From: a virus | Direction: 5' to 3' (one strand) | IMG/VR virus record: IMGVR_UViG_3300042879_003023 | Location: 1-52,837 of that record | DNA: 52,837 bases | Part shown: positions 44,800 through 51,687 of the stretch, piece by piece | How the letters are laid out: the number at the start of each line of letters is the position of its first letter | Numbering within the stretch: the first letter of the stretch is position 1 | Made by a program: the position numbers and the translations under genes | Notes under the pieces: generated by a model | What the model was told of the DNA's origin: nothing | Database searches by the model: none | Seen by the model: only the letters and a program-made list of their open reading frames with translations

Positions 44800-45651
44800 A
44801 TGCAATTACCATCTGCCTTACAAACTTTAAAAGATACCATACCTTTATTTATTTATGGTACAATTAAAAACAAAAACTTTTTACCAACCAAGGGTGTGAT
44901 TTATAAGATGTTAAAAACTAAACATCAAAATGAAGAACACCTTTTTAATAATAATGATTGGCGTAGTGCTTTTGGTACCGCAAGAAGTCTACTATCACAA
45001 GTTTGTAAAAATAAAGAAAATAGATCATTACCTAATATTTTTTCTTTTAATTATGAAGGTGTTGATTATTTCTACACAAATATAGAAGAATTACATAGAT
45101 TGGCGGTTAAAAATACTTCAGATGAAGTAATAGAAAATGTAGACAAAAAAGAAACGAGAAAACACGTTAATATACAGTATCAATTGTGTAGTATTTTTAC
45201 AAAAATAGGGTGCAAAGTATGGGTACCAAAAAACGATTCTAACGGTGAAAAAAATCGAACAAAATATAATGATAAAACAATAAGTGAATCATTTAATGAA
45301 AATATGGTTAGTTTAAATACTAACGACCCTTTTTATTGGGTAGATTTTATTGTTTATAATAACGATTCGGCAATAATACAATTAGAAGTGGAAGAATCTA
45401 CTGAAGTCTTGAAAGGTTTAGAAAGGATGTACACAGCCAAAAAGGCGTATGGTAAAATAAATTCTATTGTGACATCAACAAAACCTAACTATCTAAAGAA
45501 ATTTGAAGAATACGCTAGTGGCACATATGAAAATTTAGGTGCTACTTTTATGGATCCACAAAAGATTGAAAAGTTATATGAAAAGTCACTTAAAGTTTCT
45601 GAAAATGATGAAAAATTTAAAAAATTAGTTTTTAAAGAATTTGGATTATAA
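44800..45651 (+). CDS. possible PD-(D/E)XK endonuclease, partner of methylase
   Basis: The protein has 283 residues. The N-terminal 110 residues look like a winged-helix-type DNA-binding part (LPTKGVIYKMLK, WRSAFGTARSLLSQV). The C-terminal half contains an alpha helix (NIQYQLCSIFTKIGCKVWVP), then D182 in WVDFIVY and, 13 residues later, E196-V-E198 in IIQLEVEESTEV followed by GLERM. This order, helix-D-E.E-ST-GL.RM, is shared by several restriction-type PD-(D/E)XK enzymes I know, where a second acidic residue replaces the usual Lys. It directly follows a DNA adenine methylase. The nuclease call is an inference. Confidence 0.55.
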   Translation: MQLPSALQTLKDTIPLFIYGTIKNKNFLPTKGVIYKMLKTKHQNEEHLFNNNDWRSAFGTARSLLSQVCKNKENRSLPNIFSFNYEGVDYFYTNIEELHRLAVKNTSDEVIENVDKKETRKHVNIQYQLCSIFTKIGCKVWVPKNDSNGEKNRTKYNDKTISESFNENMVSLNTNDPFYWVDFIVYNNDSAIIQLEVEESTEVLKGLERMYTAKKAYGKINSIVTSTKPNYLKKFEEYASGTYENLGATFMDPQKIEKLYEKSLKVSENDEKFKKLVFKEFGL

Positions 45652-45654
45652 AAA

Positions 45655-45662
45655 TATTTATA
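45655..45662 (+). promoter_or_regulatory. TATTTATA element before sigma operon
   Basis: TATTTATA begins 3 bases after the nuclease-like gene stop and ends 15 bases before the ATG at 45678, the first gene of the two-gene sigma operon. Confidence 0.35.
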
Positions 45663-45677
45663 TAATATACTGTCAAT

Positions 45678-46319
45678 ATGTTTGGAATTAGCGAAAAAAT
45701 TTATAATTTTGTTTTAACTATAAAAAACAAACTAATGAGAAAACCCACAAAGAAAAAACAAGACCCAGCATATATGTTATTTGTGTTTGGTGATTTCACA
45801 GATCTTGAAATTTTCACACAAGAACTTTCTATGCAATTTCTACCATTAGTTAGTTCACACTACTTGAAATTTACTTATGGTGAATATGGTGCGGTTTTTC
45901 ATTTCAGAAGTAATGAAACATTTTCAGATTTGAAACAATATGTTGAAATGATTTTGGAGGGTATTACAAGTCAGTATTTTTTGATGGAAAAAACAAAGAA
46001 TACTGAAATTGTTATGGATAAAAAATTAAAGAAAGATTTTTTAGGTATAGACGGTAAAAACAAAACAGACGAAAACAAAACAGGCACGATTAATGTAGAT
46101 GATTTTAAAGACGAAAGAATAAAGAATATAAAGAACGTGACACTTGAATTTATGATGCCAATTATGGATCCTGAGTCGTTATTCAATATCGACACAACTT
46201 ATCAAGTGGTAGAACCAACAGTGGATGAAATTTTAGAAAAGATAACAGAGAAAGGAATTGAGTCATTAACAGAAAGAGAAAAACAAATTTTAGACAATTA
46301 TGGAAAGAGAGAGAAGTGA
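45678..46319 (+). CDS. unknown protein with C-terminal DUF6576-like module
   Basis: The protein has 213 residues. An N-terminal basic helix is followed by a mixed domain with AYMLFVFGDFTDLEIFTQEL and YGAVFHFRSNETF. A linker leads to a C-terminal segment VDEILEKITEKGIESLTERE followed by KQILDNYGK. That segment closely matches the short 'DEILdKI..kGi.SLT..E...L..~S' module found at the C-terminus of Bacteroidota rhomboid proteins. Its 3' end overlaps the sigma gene by 20 bases. It might act with the sigma factor; this is inferred from coupling only. Confidence 0.6.
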   Translation: MFGISEKIYNFVLTIKNKLMRKPTKKKQDPAYMLFVFGDFTDLEIFTQELSMQFLPLVSSHYLKFTYGEYGAVFHFRSNETFSDLKQYVEMILEGITSQYFLMEKTKNTEIVMDKKLKKDFLGIDGKNKTDENKTGTINVDDFKDERIKNIKNVTLEFMMPIMDPESLFNIDTTYQVVEPTVDEILEKITEKGIESLTEREKQILDNYGKREK

Positions 46320-47115
46320 AGATGTTAAATCATCAAACCCGTTAAATCAAGATGAAATACAAATCTATTTAAAGGATATTAGAAAATTGAAAGTTATGAC
46401 ACCTGAAAGAGAAAAGGTGTTGGGACAAAGATACGTTTCTGAGGATTGTACACAAAGAGAAAAAGAGGCAATTCAAAAAGAAATGTTAGAAGGAAATCTA
46501 CGTTTTGTAATTACAGTTGCAAAACAATACCAAAACCAAGGAATCGATCTTGCAGATTTAATTGCCGAAGGTAATTTTGGTCTTATGAAGGCAATTAAGA
46601 ACTTTGATTGGACTAAAAATAATCGTTTTATATCATATGCTGTTTGGTGGATTAAACAATCTATTTTGCAATCTTTGAACGATCATTCAAGAACCATTAG
46701 ATTGCCGGTGAATGTTGTTCAGGATATGCAAAAAGAAAAGAAGGAAAACGAAAAAACAAACAAAGACCTATCTGAAAAATTTGCAACACTCCCAAGAATG
46801 ATTGATCTTGATATGCACATTAATGAAGACGGTGATACACTAATTGATGTGATTAAAAATGAAAACGTTCAAATGCCTGATGAAATGTTTTCAACACAAG
46901 ATATCATTAAAAATAAAATGATTGAAATTATGGGTGTTTTGGATGAAAGAGAAAGGGTTATTGTTGAAGATTACTACGGTATAACAGGAACACCAAGAAC
47001 TTTGGAACATATTGGATCAGATTTTGATCTAACAAAAGAACGTGTTAGACAAATTAAAGAAAAAGCTCTTCGCAAGTTAAGAAACGAATGTTCAGACCTT
47101 TTTGAATACCTATAA
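46300..47115 (+). CDS. RNA polymerase sigma-70 factor
   Basis: The protein has 271 residues. Region 1.2-like DEIQIYLKDIRKLKVMTPER is at 18-37. Region 2 (about 66-135) is nearly canonical: DLIAEGNFGLMKAIKNFDW, then FISYAVWWIKQSI, the 2.3/2.4 residues that melt and read the -10/-7 element. Region 3 is shortened (136-200). Region 4 ends in a helix-turn-helix LTKERVRQIKEKALRKLR (244-261) that would read the -33 element. It resembles a host primary or group 2 sigma more than the small gp55 of T4, yet lies just after gp46/gp47, where T4-like phages put their late sigma. It may direct late transcription or capture host polymerase. Confidence 0.9.
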   Translation: MERERSEDVKSSNPLNQDEIQIYLKDIRKLKVMTPEREKVLGQRYVSEDCTQREKEAIQKEMLEGNLRFVITVAKQYQNQGIDLADLIAEGNFGLMKAIKNFDWTKNNRFISYAVWWIKQSILQSLNDHSRTIRLPVNVVQDMQKEKKENEKTNKDLSEKFATLPRMIDLDMHINEDGDTLIDVIKNENVQMPDEMFSTQDIIKNKMIEIMGVLDERERVIVEDYYGITGTPRTLEHIGSDFDLTKERVRQIKEKALRKLRNECSDLFEYL

Positions 47116-47134
47116 AAAAAAGTTTGTTTTTTAT
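47112..47134 (+). terminator. A/T hairpin at sigma gene end
   Basis: An 8-bp all-A/T stem (47112-47119 with 47127-47134) overlaps the sigma stop codon and ends in a T run. It is weak by composition but placed between the sigma gene and the promoter of the RNA. Confidence 0.35.
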
Positions 47135-47164
47135 TTGGTAATTAAAAAATAATACATATCTTTG
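47134..47164 (+). promoter_or_regulatory. Bacteroidota host-type promoter TTTG-N19-TATCTTTG
   Basis: TTTG at 47134-47137, exactly 19 bases of spacer, and TATCTTTG at 47157-47164 match the Bacteroidota primary-sigma promoter (TTTG / N19 / TAnnTTTG) in every fixed position. Transcription would begin near 47171, directly into the candidate structured RNA, with no ORF of size on this strand. Confidence 0.7.
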
Positions 47165-47170
47165 TATTGT

Positions 47171-47290
47171 TGATGTGATAGATATACGGGTTTAAGTAGA
47201 AGTGACTTGGAACGAAACAATCCCAAGTCGGTGAAAAAATGGAAGACGATTAAGATACAAAAGTTTCACCCTACTTATTCCACCGTTATA
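47171..47290 (+). ncRNA. candidate structured RNA with three-way junction
   Basis: Four helices nest without conflict. P0 pairs 47183-47189 with 47283-47290 with one bulge, and P1 pairs 47193-47199 with 47271-47277. P2 pairs 47204-47210 with 47223-47229 (12-base loop), and P3 pairs 47230-47236 with 47264-47270 (27-base loop). P1, P2 and P3 are each seven perfect pairs; P2 abuts P3 and P3 abuts P1 with no unpaired base, and 4 bases join P1 to P2. The loops share a 4-base complement (AATC at 47219-47222, GATT at 47248-47251) that could kiss. No known family was recognised. The 3' end is not defined by a U-tract and would overlap the opposing gene's last codons by about 16 bases. Confidence 0.65.
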
Positions 47291-47730
47291 ACAAACTGAT
47301 CTTTACCAACCCTAAAAGGATTATCACTACTTTCCCTAAATAAAGTTCCAATATTCATTCTCCAATAAGTTCCGGCTTCCCTTTTTGGGAATATCGGAAA
47401 GGCTAATTCCCACTTTAAAGATTTCACAACAAAAGGTACACCATCTACAATATTCCCATTTATTATATTTTCAGCAATTAATGTTTTAAGGTTATTTTCA
47501 ATAAAAAACTTTAATTCTGAATTACTTATTTCTCTTTGATTATATTCATAACTATATTTCCCACTTAGTTCTTTACCTTTATCTGCTAATTCTGGTCTAG
47601 TTTCTTTTTCAGTTGCGTGGGATCCTTTATGGAATTCAAAATTGAAAAATACTTCCATTTTTTCCGCCATTTGAGCGATCCTTTTTTCAAGTAATAAATG
47701 TTTCCTTATGGACTCTCTAAGTAGTGACAT
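47275..47730 (-). CDS. unknown protein with LxE-type leader
   Basis: This 151-residue protein is encoded on the minus strand, one of only two such genes here. The N-terminus SLLRESIRKHLLLEKRIA is an amphipathic basic helix containing LLE, like the leaders at 35483, 51186 and 51700. The remainder is a mixed alpha/beta domain with ISNSELKFFIENNLKTLI and a C-terminal strand pair (VVKSLKWELAFPIFPKREAG). No catalytic motif is seen. The short gap to the plus-strand gene at 47779 holds TATTTATT copies. It might be a virion-internal protein; no family was recognised. Confidence 0.6.
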   Translation of the reverse strand: MSLLRESIRKHLLLEKRIAQMAEKMEVFFNFEFHKGSHATEKETRPELADKGKELSGKYSYEYNQREISNSELKFFIENNLKTLIAENIINGNIVDGVPFVVKSLKWELAFPIFPKREAGTYWRMNIGTLFRESSDNPFRVGKDQFVITVE

Positions 47731-47739
47731 TATTATAAT

Positions 47740-47759
47740 TATTTATTATAAGTATTTAT
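47740..47759. promoter_or_regulatory. two TATTTATT elements in divergent gap
   Basis: TATTTATT occurs at 47740-47747 and again at 47753-47760, in the 48-base gap between the minus-strand gene and the ATG at 47779. Two copies fit two start sites, possibly one per direction. Confidence 0.35.
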
Positions 47760-47778
47760 TAATTATAGTTTATAATGT

Positions 47779-49074
47779 ATGAAAGATAAATTTTTGCCTT
47801 GGTTTTTGTTAATATGTGCTTTAGGTCTGTCAGGAACTGCGGCTTATTATAGTGTTGTTGGGTTATCTGTTGTTTTTGTTGGGGTTGCCATTCCTGTTAT
47901 AATAATGGGATCATTTTTAGAAATATCTAAAATTGCAATTGCAACATATCTTCACGACAAATGGAAGGAAACTTATGGAGCTCTTAAAATATATATGACA
48001 ATTGCTCTTATAACACTTTCGGTAATTACTTCACTTGGTATATATGGACTTTTAAGTACTGGGTTTCAAGGAAATATTGCAAAACTTGAAATAAATGAAA
48101 AAAAGATTAAAAATGTCGAAGTAAAAAAAGAAAGATTCAATGAAATTAAAGAAGAACTATCAAAAGAAAAAACAACACTAGATAAAGACATCACACAATT
48201 AAGACAAGGACTATCAACTAACACAACAACACAAAGTGTTGATAGAAGAACAGGACAATTGATTACAAGAGCAAATAACGCTAATAGAACATCCTTTTTA
48301 AGTCAGTTAAAAGATGCTCAAACAAGAAGAGATACATTATCATCTAAAATTGACGCGCTTAACGATAGTATAACAAAAATTGATATTCAGATCCTTGATA
48401 TGGAATCAGAAGAAATATCAGGAAGTGAATTAGGAGCCATTAAATACCTAAGTGAAGTTCTTCAATGGGACATTAAACGAACCGCTAATCTTTTTATATT
48501 AATATTAATATTTGTATTTGATCCACTTGCAATCACACTTGTTATTGCAACAAACCAAGCGTTTAAATCAAAAAGAAAAGATGATGAGACCCCTCAAGTA
48601 CCCCCCAACAACCCCCCAAGTACCGACCAAGTAACGACTAAGTACCGACTAAGTAACGACGAAGTAATTGATGAAAAAAATGTAGAAAAATTAACTGATT
48701 TACAAAAAGAGGTGAATAAAGTTTGGGAAAAAGTTAATCAATTAAAAGAAGAAGGTAAATTACCCCCACCTCCCACTGAAGAAGAACTTGCGGAAGAACC
48801 AACCGCACTTGCCTTTACATATGGAATTGAAGAAGAACCCGAAGAAGTTATTGATGAAGATATAGAGGAAATAAAAATTCCTACACAGACGAAAAAATAC
48901 GAAGAATCAATAGATGATTATTTTGAAAGAGAAGATTTTAATGAATTAAACATTACAGAACCAAAAGAAGAAACAAAACAACCCGAAGTAATCCAATATG
49001 AAGTCCCTACAGAACCTAAACGATTATCATACACAAATAGAAATGGTGGATCTTTCAGAATTAATAGAATTTAA
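47779..49074 (+). CDS. four-span membrane protein with long coiled coil
   Basis: The protein has 431 residues. Hydrophobic spans lie at about 7-24, 27-47 and 70-92, then a coiled coil (about 98-225) rich in Lys/Glu/Asp/Thr, then a fourth span near 238-262. The coiled coil would lie on one membrane face and the acidic C-terminal 170 residues on the opposite face. The layout resembles DUF4407-type proteins, from memory. The C-terminal tail contains the C-rich and 11-bp-repeat DNA segment. It overlaps the amidase-like gene and heads the lysis-like cluster; a structural or superinfection-related role is possible. Confidence 0.65.
   Translation: MKDKFLPWFLLICALGLSGTAAYYSVVGLSVVFVGVAIPVIIMGSFLEISKIAIATYLHDKWKETYGALKIYMTIALITLSVITSLGIYGLLSTGFQGNIAKLEINEKKIKNVEVKKERFNEIKEELSKEKTTLDKDITQLRQGLSTNTTTQSVDRRTGQLITRANNANRTSFLSQLKDAQTRRDTLSSKIDALNDSITKIDIQILDMESEEISGSELGAIKYLSEVLQWDIKRTANLFILILIFVFDPLAITLVIATNQAFKSKRKDDETPQVPPNNPPSTDQVTTKYRLSNDEVIDEKNVEKLTDLQKEVNKVWEKVNQLKEEGKLPPPPTEEELAEEPTALAFTYGIEEEPEEVIDEDIEEIKIPTQTKKYEESIDDYFEREDFNELNITEPKEETKQPEVIQYEVPTEPKRLSYTNRNGGSFRINRI
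48618..48666 (+). repeat. 11-bp direct repeats (AAGTAMCGAC) in coding DNA
   Basis: Four adjacent 11-base units (48618-48628, 48629-48639, 48640-48650, 48651-48661) read AAGTAMCGACN, plus a partial fifth AAGTA. Just upstream, two C6 runs separated by AACAA (48601-48617) follow another AAGTA at 48596. The unit length is not a multiple of three and so was not selected as a protein repeat. Confidence 0.75.
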
Positions 49075-49636
49075 CCCGGTTGGTGTATCTAAAAATAAAA
49101 GACAAATTATTTTATGTGAAACAAAAAGGGACTATACAAACTATATTAGTTCTCTTAAATATAGATACAACGGAAAAAATAAATTTTTACCCAATTATGT
49201 TATAAGTAGGGACGGTGAAGTGTTTCAAATATTGAAACCAAACACATACTCTAATTTTATGGATGATATTAAAGTCAATAAGAACTCAATAATAATAGTT
49301 TTAGAGAATTTAGGTTGGTTTGAAAAAAACCCGATAGAAAATACTTATTTAAACTGGATAGGTGATATTTATAAAAAAGAAGTATTTGAAAGAAAGTGGA
49401 GAGATAAATTCTATTGGCAATCTTATGACAGTATAGAACAAATTGAAAGTTTGGCTAACTTGATCATAAAACTGTGTGAAGAATTTGATATTCCAAAAGT
49501 ATGCACAGAAACAAATGTGTATCAAAATGGGGTTGAAAATTTTAAAGGAATTGTATCTAAAAGCTCTTTTAATTTAATTTATAAAGATTTAAATCCTTCT
49601 TTTGATTTTAAACTTTTACAAAATTTATTACAATGA
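49043..49636 (+). CDS. amidase-fold protein with zinc ligands apparently lost
   Basis: The protein has 197 residues from ATG 49043; an in-frame ATG at 48998 exists but gives a longer overlap. The layout is that of phage N-acetylmuramoyl-L-alanine amidases: RQIILCETKR (20-29), PNYVISRDGEVFQIL (50-64), IIIVLENLGWF (83-93), WIGDIY, KWRDKFYWQSY (118-128) and an alpha helix, ending in FKGIVSKSSF and DLNPSFDF. The usual zinc-binding His residues (in H-T, H-Y and the later H) are replaced by Glu26, Asn51 and Thr or Lys. It may therefore bind cell-wall material without cutting. It lies before spanin-like genes. Confidence 0.6.
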   Translation: MVDLSELIEFNPVGVSKNKRQIILCETKRDYTNYISSLKYRYNGKNKFLPNYVISRDGEVFQILKPNTYSNFMDDIKVNKNSIIIVLENLGWFEKNPIENTYLNWIGDIYKKEVFERKWRDKFYWQSYDSIEQIESLANLIIKLCEEFDIPKVCTETNVYQNGVENFKGIVSKSSFNLIYKDLNPSFDFKLLQNLLQ

Positions 49637-50175
49637 TAAATGAATATGACGAAATAAAAAACTTGATCAGAAGATCAAAAATGCTTTTTGAACAATCAGC
49701 ACAAATAAACTTGGCAAAGTCAATCGAGGATGAAATTGAAGATGACCAAGATATGAATGACGATGAGGTTGATAAAATCAAAAAAGACAAATCTAAAACC
49801 TATAGAATTTCAGGAGGTCTATTAACTATTCACGGTAAAGATAAAAAAGATCTTGAATTAACAACAGAAGAAAAAAGTAATTTCCAAGAAACGATGGATG
49901 AGTATGTTTCTGATGTTTCCGATCTTACTGAATTTGGTGTGCTTAATTTATATGAAAACGAAGTTCAGTGGAGTGGAAAAATCATTGATTTTGATATTGA
50001 GTTCTTCTTTTCGATTGGTGAAAACAACGGTGTTTATATAAATGGTAATATGGTTAAATTGGATGATAAATTAACTGAAATTATCACAAAATTAACCACA
50101 TTCTATGAAAAATTTAAATCAAAATGGGCGAAAGTAATGGCAACCAGAAAAAAGACAAAAATGACAAAGGACTAA
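49633..50175 (+). CDS. unknown acidic protein in lysis-like cluster
   Basis: The protein has 180 residues and starts in an ATGA overlap with the previous stop. The N-terminus is helical (YDEIKNLIRRSKMLFEQS), then a very acidic stretch (EDEIEDDQDMNDDEVDK), then a mixed domain with YRISGGLLTIHGKDKKDLEL and EVQWSGKIIDFDIEFFFSIG. The C-terminus is basic. It may be a virion core or scaffold-type protein by charge; no family was recognised. Confidence 0.6.
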   Translation: MINEYDEIKNLIRRSKMLFEQSAQINLAKSIEDEIEDDQDMNDDEVDKIKKDKSKTYRISGGLLTIHGKDKKDLELTTEEKSNFQETMDEYVSDVSDLTEFGVLNLYENEVQWSGKIIDFDIEFFFSIGENNGVYINGNMVKLDDKLTEIITKLTTFYEKFKSKWAKVMATRKKTKMTKD

Positions 50176-50528
50176 TGAAAGAATTGTTTATAAAATATTT
50201 TAGAGAAATTTTGATACTTGTTTTTGGTGTTACAATAATATTACTATTAGTTGGGATTTTTAAACCAAGTAATGATAACAGTGAACTAATTAAATTTAAA
50301 TTGGATACACTAAATAAAGAAATTGAAGGATTGTATAAACAACAAAGAGGGATTGATTCTTGTATTAGAAATACCAATGAAAACATTAAAAAAATAGACA
50401 ATCAAATAGATAGTATTAAAGTTGAAAAAAAGACAATTAATAATATCTATAATACCAATTCAACTAAAATAAAAAATTTTGACGCTAAACAAACTGATAG
50501 TTTATTAAGAATAAGATATAGATACTAA
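50175..50528 (+). CDS. inner-membrane spanin-like protein
   Basis: The protein has 117 residues from the ATG that overlaps the previous stop by one base (TAATG); an in-frame ATG at 50124 lies deep inside the previous gene. An N-terminal uncleaved membrane segment (EILILVFGVTIILLLVGIF) is followed by a periplasmic coiled coil with KLDTLNKEIEGLYKQQRGID. This N-in single-span plus coiled-coil form is that of an i-spanin (Rz). It pairs with the next gene. Confidence 0.6.
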   Translation: MKELFIKYFREILILVFGVTIILLLVGIFKPSNDNSELIKFKLDTLNKEIEGLYKQQRGIDSCIRNTNENIKKIDNQIDSIKVEKKTINNIYNTNSTKIKNFDAKQTDSLLRIRYRY

Positions 50529-50530
50529 TT

Positions 50531-50941
50531 ATGAAAAATTTAATTTTAATATTTTTTGTTTTAATTTCTTTTGTTTCATTTTCACAAACAAAAAAAGTTG
50601 ACAGTACGGAAATATGTTTCCCATACCAAGTCGGTAAACAAATTCTTTTAGATTTAAATGAATGTGATAGAAATATGGAACTTTTAAAATCAACAGAAAA
50701 AGAAGTTATTTTATTAAATCAAAAAGTTTTAAGTAAAGACACTATAATTAATTTTCAAAAAAAACAACTTGAAATTGATAGTGTTATAATTGGAAAAACA
50801 AATGAAAAATTTGAAATAGTTGATGAAGAAAATAAAAAACTAAGGGACGATATTAATGAATTAAAACTTAGAAATAAAATATTTAATATCATTTCAGGTG
50901 CCGTTATTGGTGGATTAACTTATATAATTGTTTTTAAATAA
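50531..50941 (+). CDS. exported coiled-coil protein, second spanin-like component
   Basis: The protein has 136 residues. A clear signal peptide (KNLILIFFVLISFVSFSQ) with no lipobox Cys is followed by a conserved-looking TEICFPYQVGKQILLDLNEC segment. A coiled coil (about 48-115) and a C-terminal hydrophobic segment (IISGAVIGGLTYIIVF) follow. Two membrane-type ends around a coiled coil would suit bridging two layers of the envelope. The TEICFPYQVGKQI segment is one I recall from lysis regions of Bacteroidota phages. A one-base overlap couples it to the next gene. Confidence 0.6.
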   Translation: MKNLILIFFVLISFVSFSQTKKVDSTEICFPYQVGKQILLDLNECDRNMELLKSTEKEVILLNQKVLSKDTIINFQKKQLEIDSVIIGKTNEKFEIVDEENKKLRDDINELKLRNKIFNIISGAVIGGLTYIIVFK

Positions 50942-51189
50942 TGGCTTTAAGTAGTACAGAAAAAAAAGAAATTGAAACTTTAATAAGAAAAGAAATTAAA
51001 GATTTCTTCGGTTCAAATACGGTTAAACAGTATGAAGATAAGTTTATTGAAAAAATTCAAAAAGAAATTAAATCAGGAAATGTTAGAAGAGATATAAATG
51101 ATATTATCGCAAAGGCATTTACTGAATTTTATTATACGTTGTGGTCAAGAAAATCACAATGGGAAAGTGATATAAAAAATTTAAGATGA
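50941..51189 (+). CDS. small helical protein, unknown
   Basis: The protein has 82 residues, charged and almost wholly helical (EKKEIETLIRKEIKDFF, YEDKFIEKIQKEIK, DINDIIAKAFTEFYYTLW). The ending RKSQWESDIKNLR is basic. It overlaps both neighbours by 1-4 bases. The pattern suits a small virion component or assembly factor; no family was recognised. Confidence 0.6.
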   Translation: MALSSTEKKEIETLIRKEIKDFFGSNTVKQYEDKFIEKIQKEIKSGNVRRDINDIIAKAFTEFYYTLWSRKSQWESDIKNLR

Positions 51190-51677
51190 TAACAAGAAAA
51201 CAATTATTAGATTACATTACCGAATCTTTTGAAGAGACAAAAGAAGCCACAGGTGCTTCATCTGCCGGTGGTTTCACGGGTCCTGCATTTTCTATGTGGT
51301 CGGACGATGAAGAGGCAAAATCAGAATATAAGAAAAAGGTTGAAGCAACTGAAGCAACATCGTCAAGTTCTGTCGGTGCTTATGATGCTCCCGGTTTTGA
51401 AGATGTAAAAATGAAAGGTAACAATCCTGTTGGTCGTGGTAGATCTTTTAAAAAACCACAAATACCTGGTGGTGGGTTTGTTAAGTTTCAAGATAAATGT
51501 GTAAAATATAATAATAAAAAATGGTGTAGTCAGGGTGACAGTAAAGATAAACCTGTAAAGGTTAAAAAAAGTATGTCATCATTAAATGAAGCAATTTATA
51601 ACGTTTCAGTTAAAACAGGACTTTCCGAAGATCAAATTAAAAAAATCATATTATCAAAAATAGACGATAATTTATAA
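51186..51677 (+). CDS. low-complexity virion-type protein with LxE-type leader
   Basis: The protein has 163 residues. It opens with ITRKQLLDYITESFEE, an amphipathic helix with ITE. Two copies of a Gly/Ser/aromatic motif follow: EATGASSAGGFTGPAF at about 19-34 and EATSSSSVGAYDAPGF at about 55-72. A Gly/Pro-rich region and a short Cys pair (DKCVKYNNKKWC, about 102-113) precede a C-terminal helix (SEDQIKKIILSKI). It looks like an internal or decorating head protein. No family was recognised. Confidence 0.6.
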   Translation: MITRKQLLDYITESFEETKEATGASSAGGFTGPAFSMWSDDEEAKSEYKKKVEATEATSSSSVGAYDAPGFEDVKMKGNNPVGRGRSFKKPQIPGGGFVKFQDKCVKYNNKKWCSQGDSKDKPVKVKKSMSSLNEAIYNVSVKTGLSEDQIKKIILSKIDDNL

Positions 51678-51687
51678 AGTTTAATGA

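Noticed and set aside
47171-47290. Hammerhead ribozyme, purine riboswitch or tRNA in the structured region
   Set aside because: The three-way shape invites these, but the hammerhead CUGANGA/GAAA pair, the conserved purine-riboswitch junction bases and a T-loop/CCA pattern are all absent.
48618-48666. CRISPR-like or protein-level repeat
   Set aside because: Units are 11 bases with no spacers and are out of register with codons.
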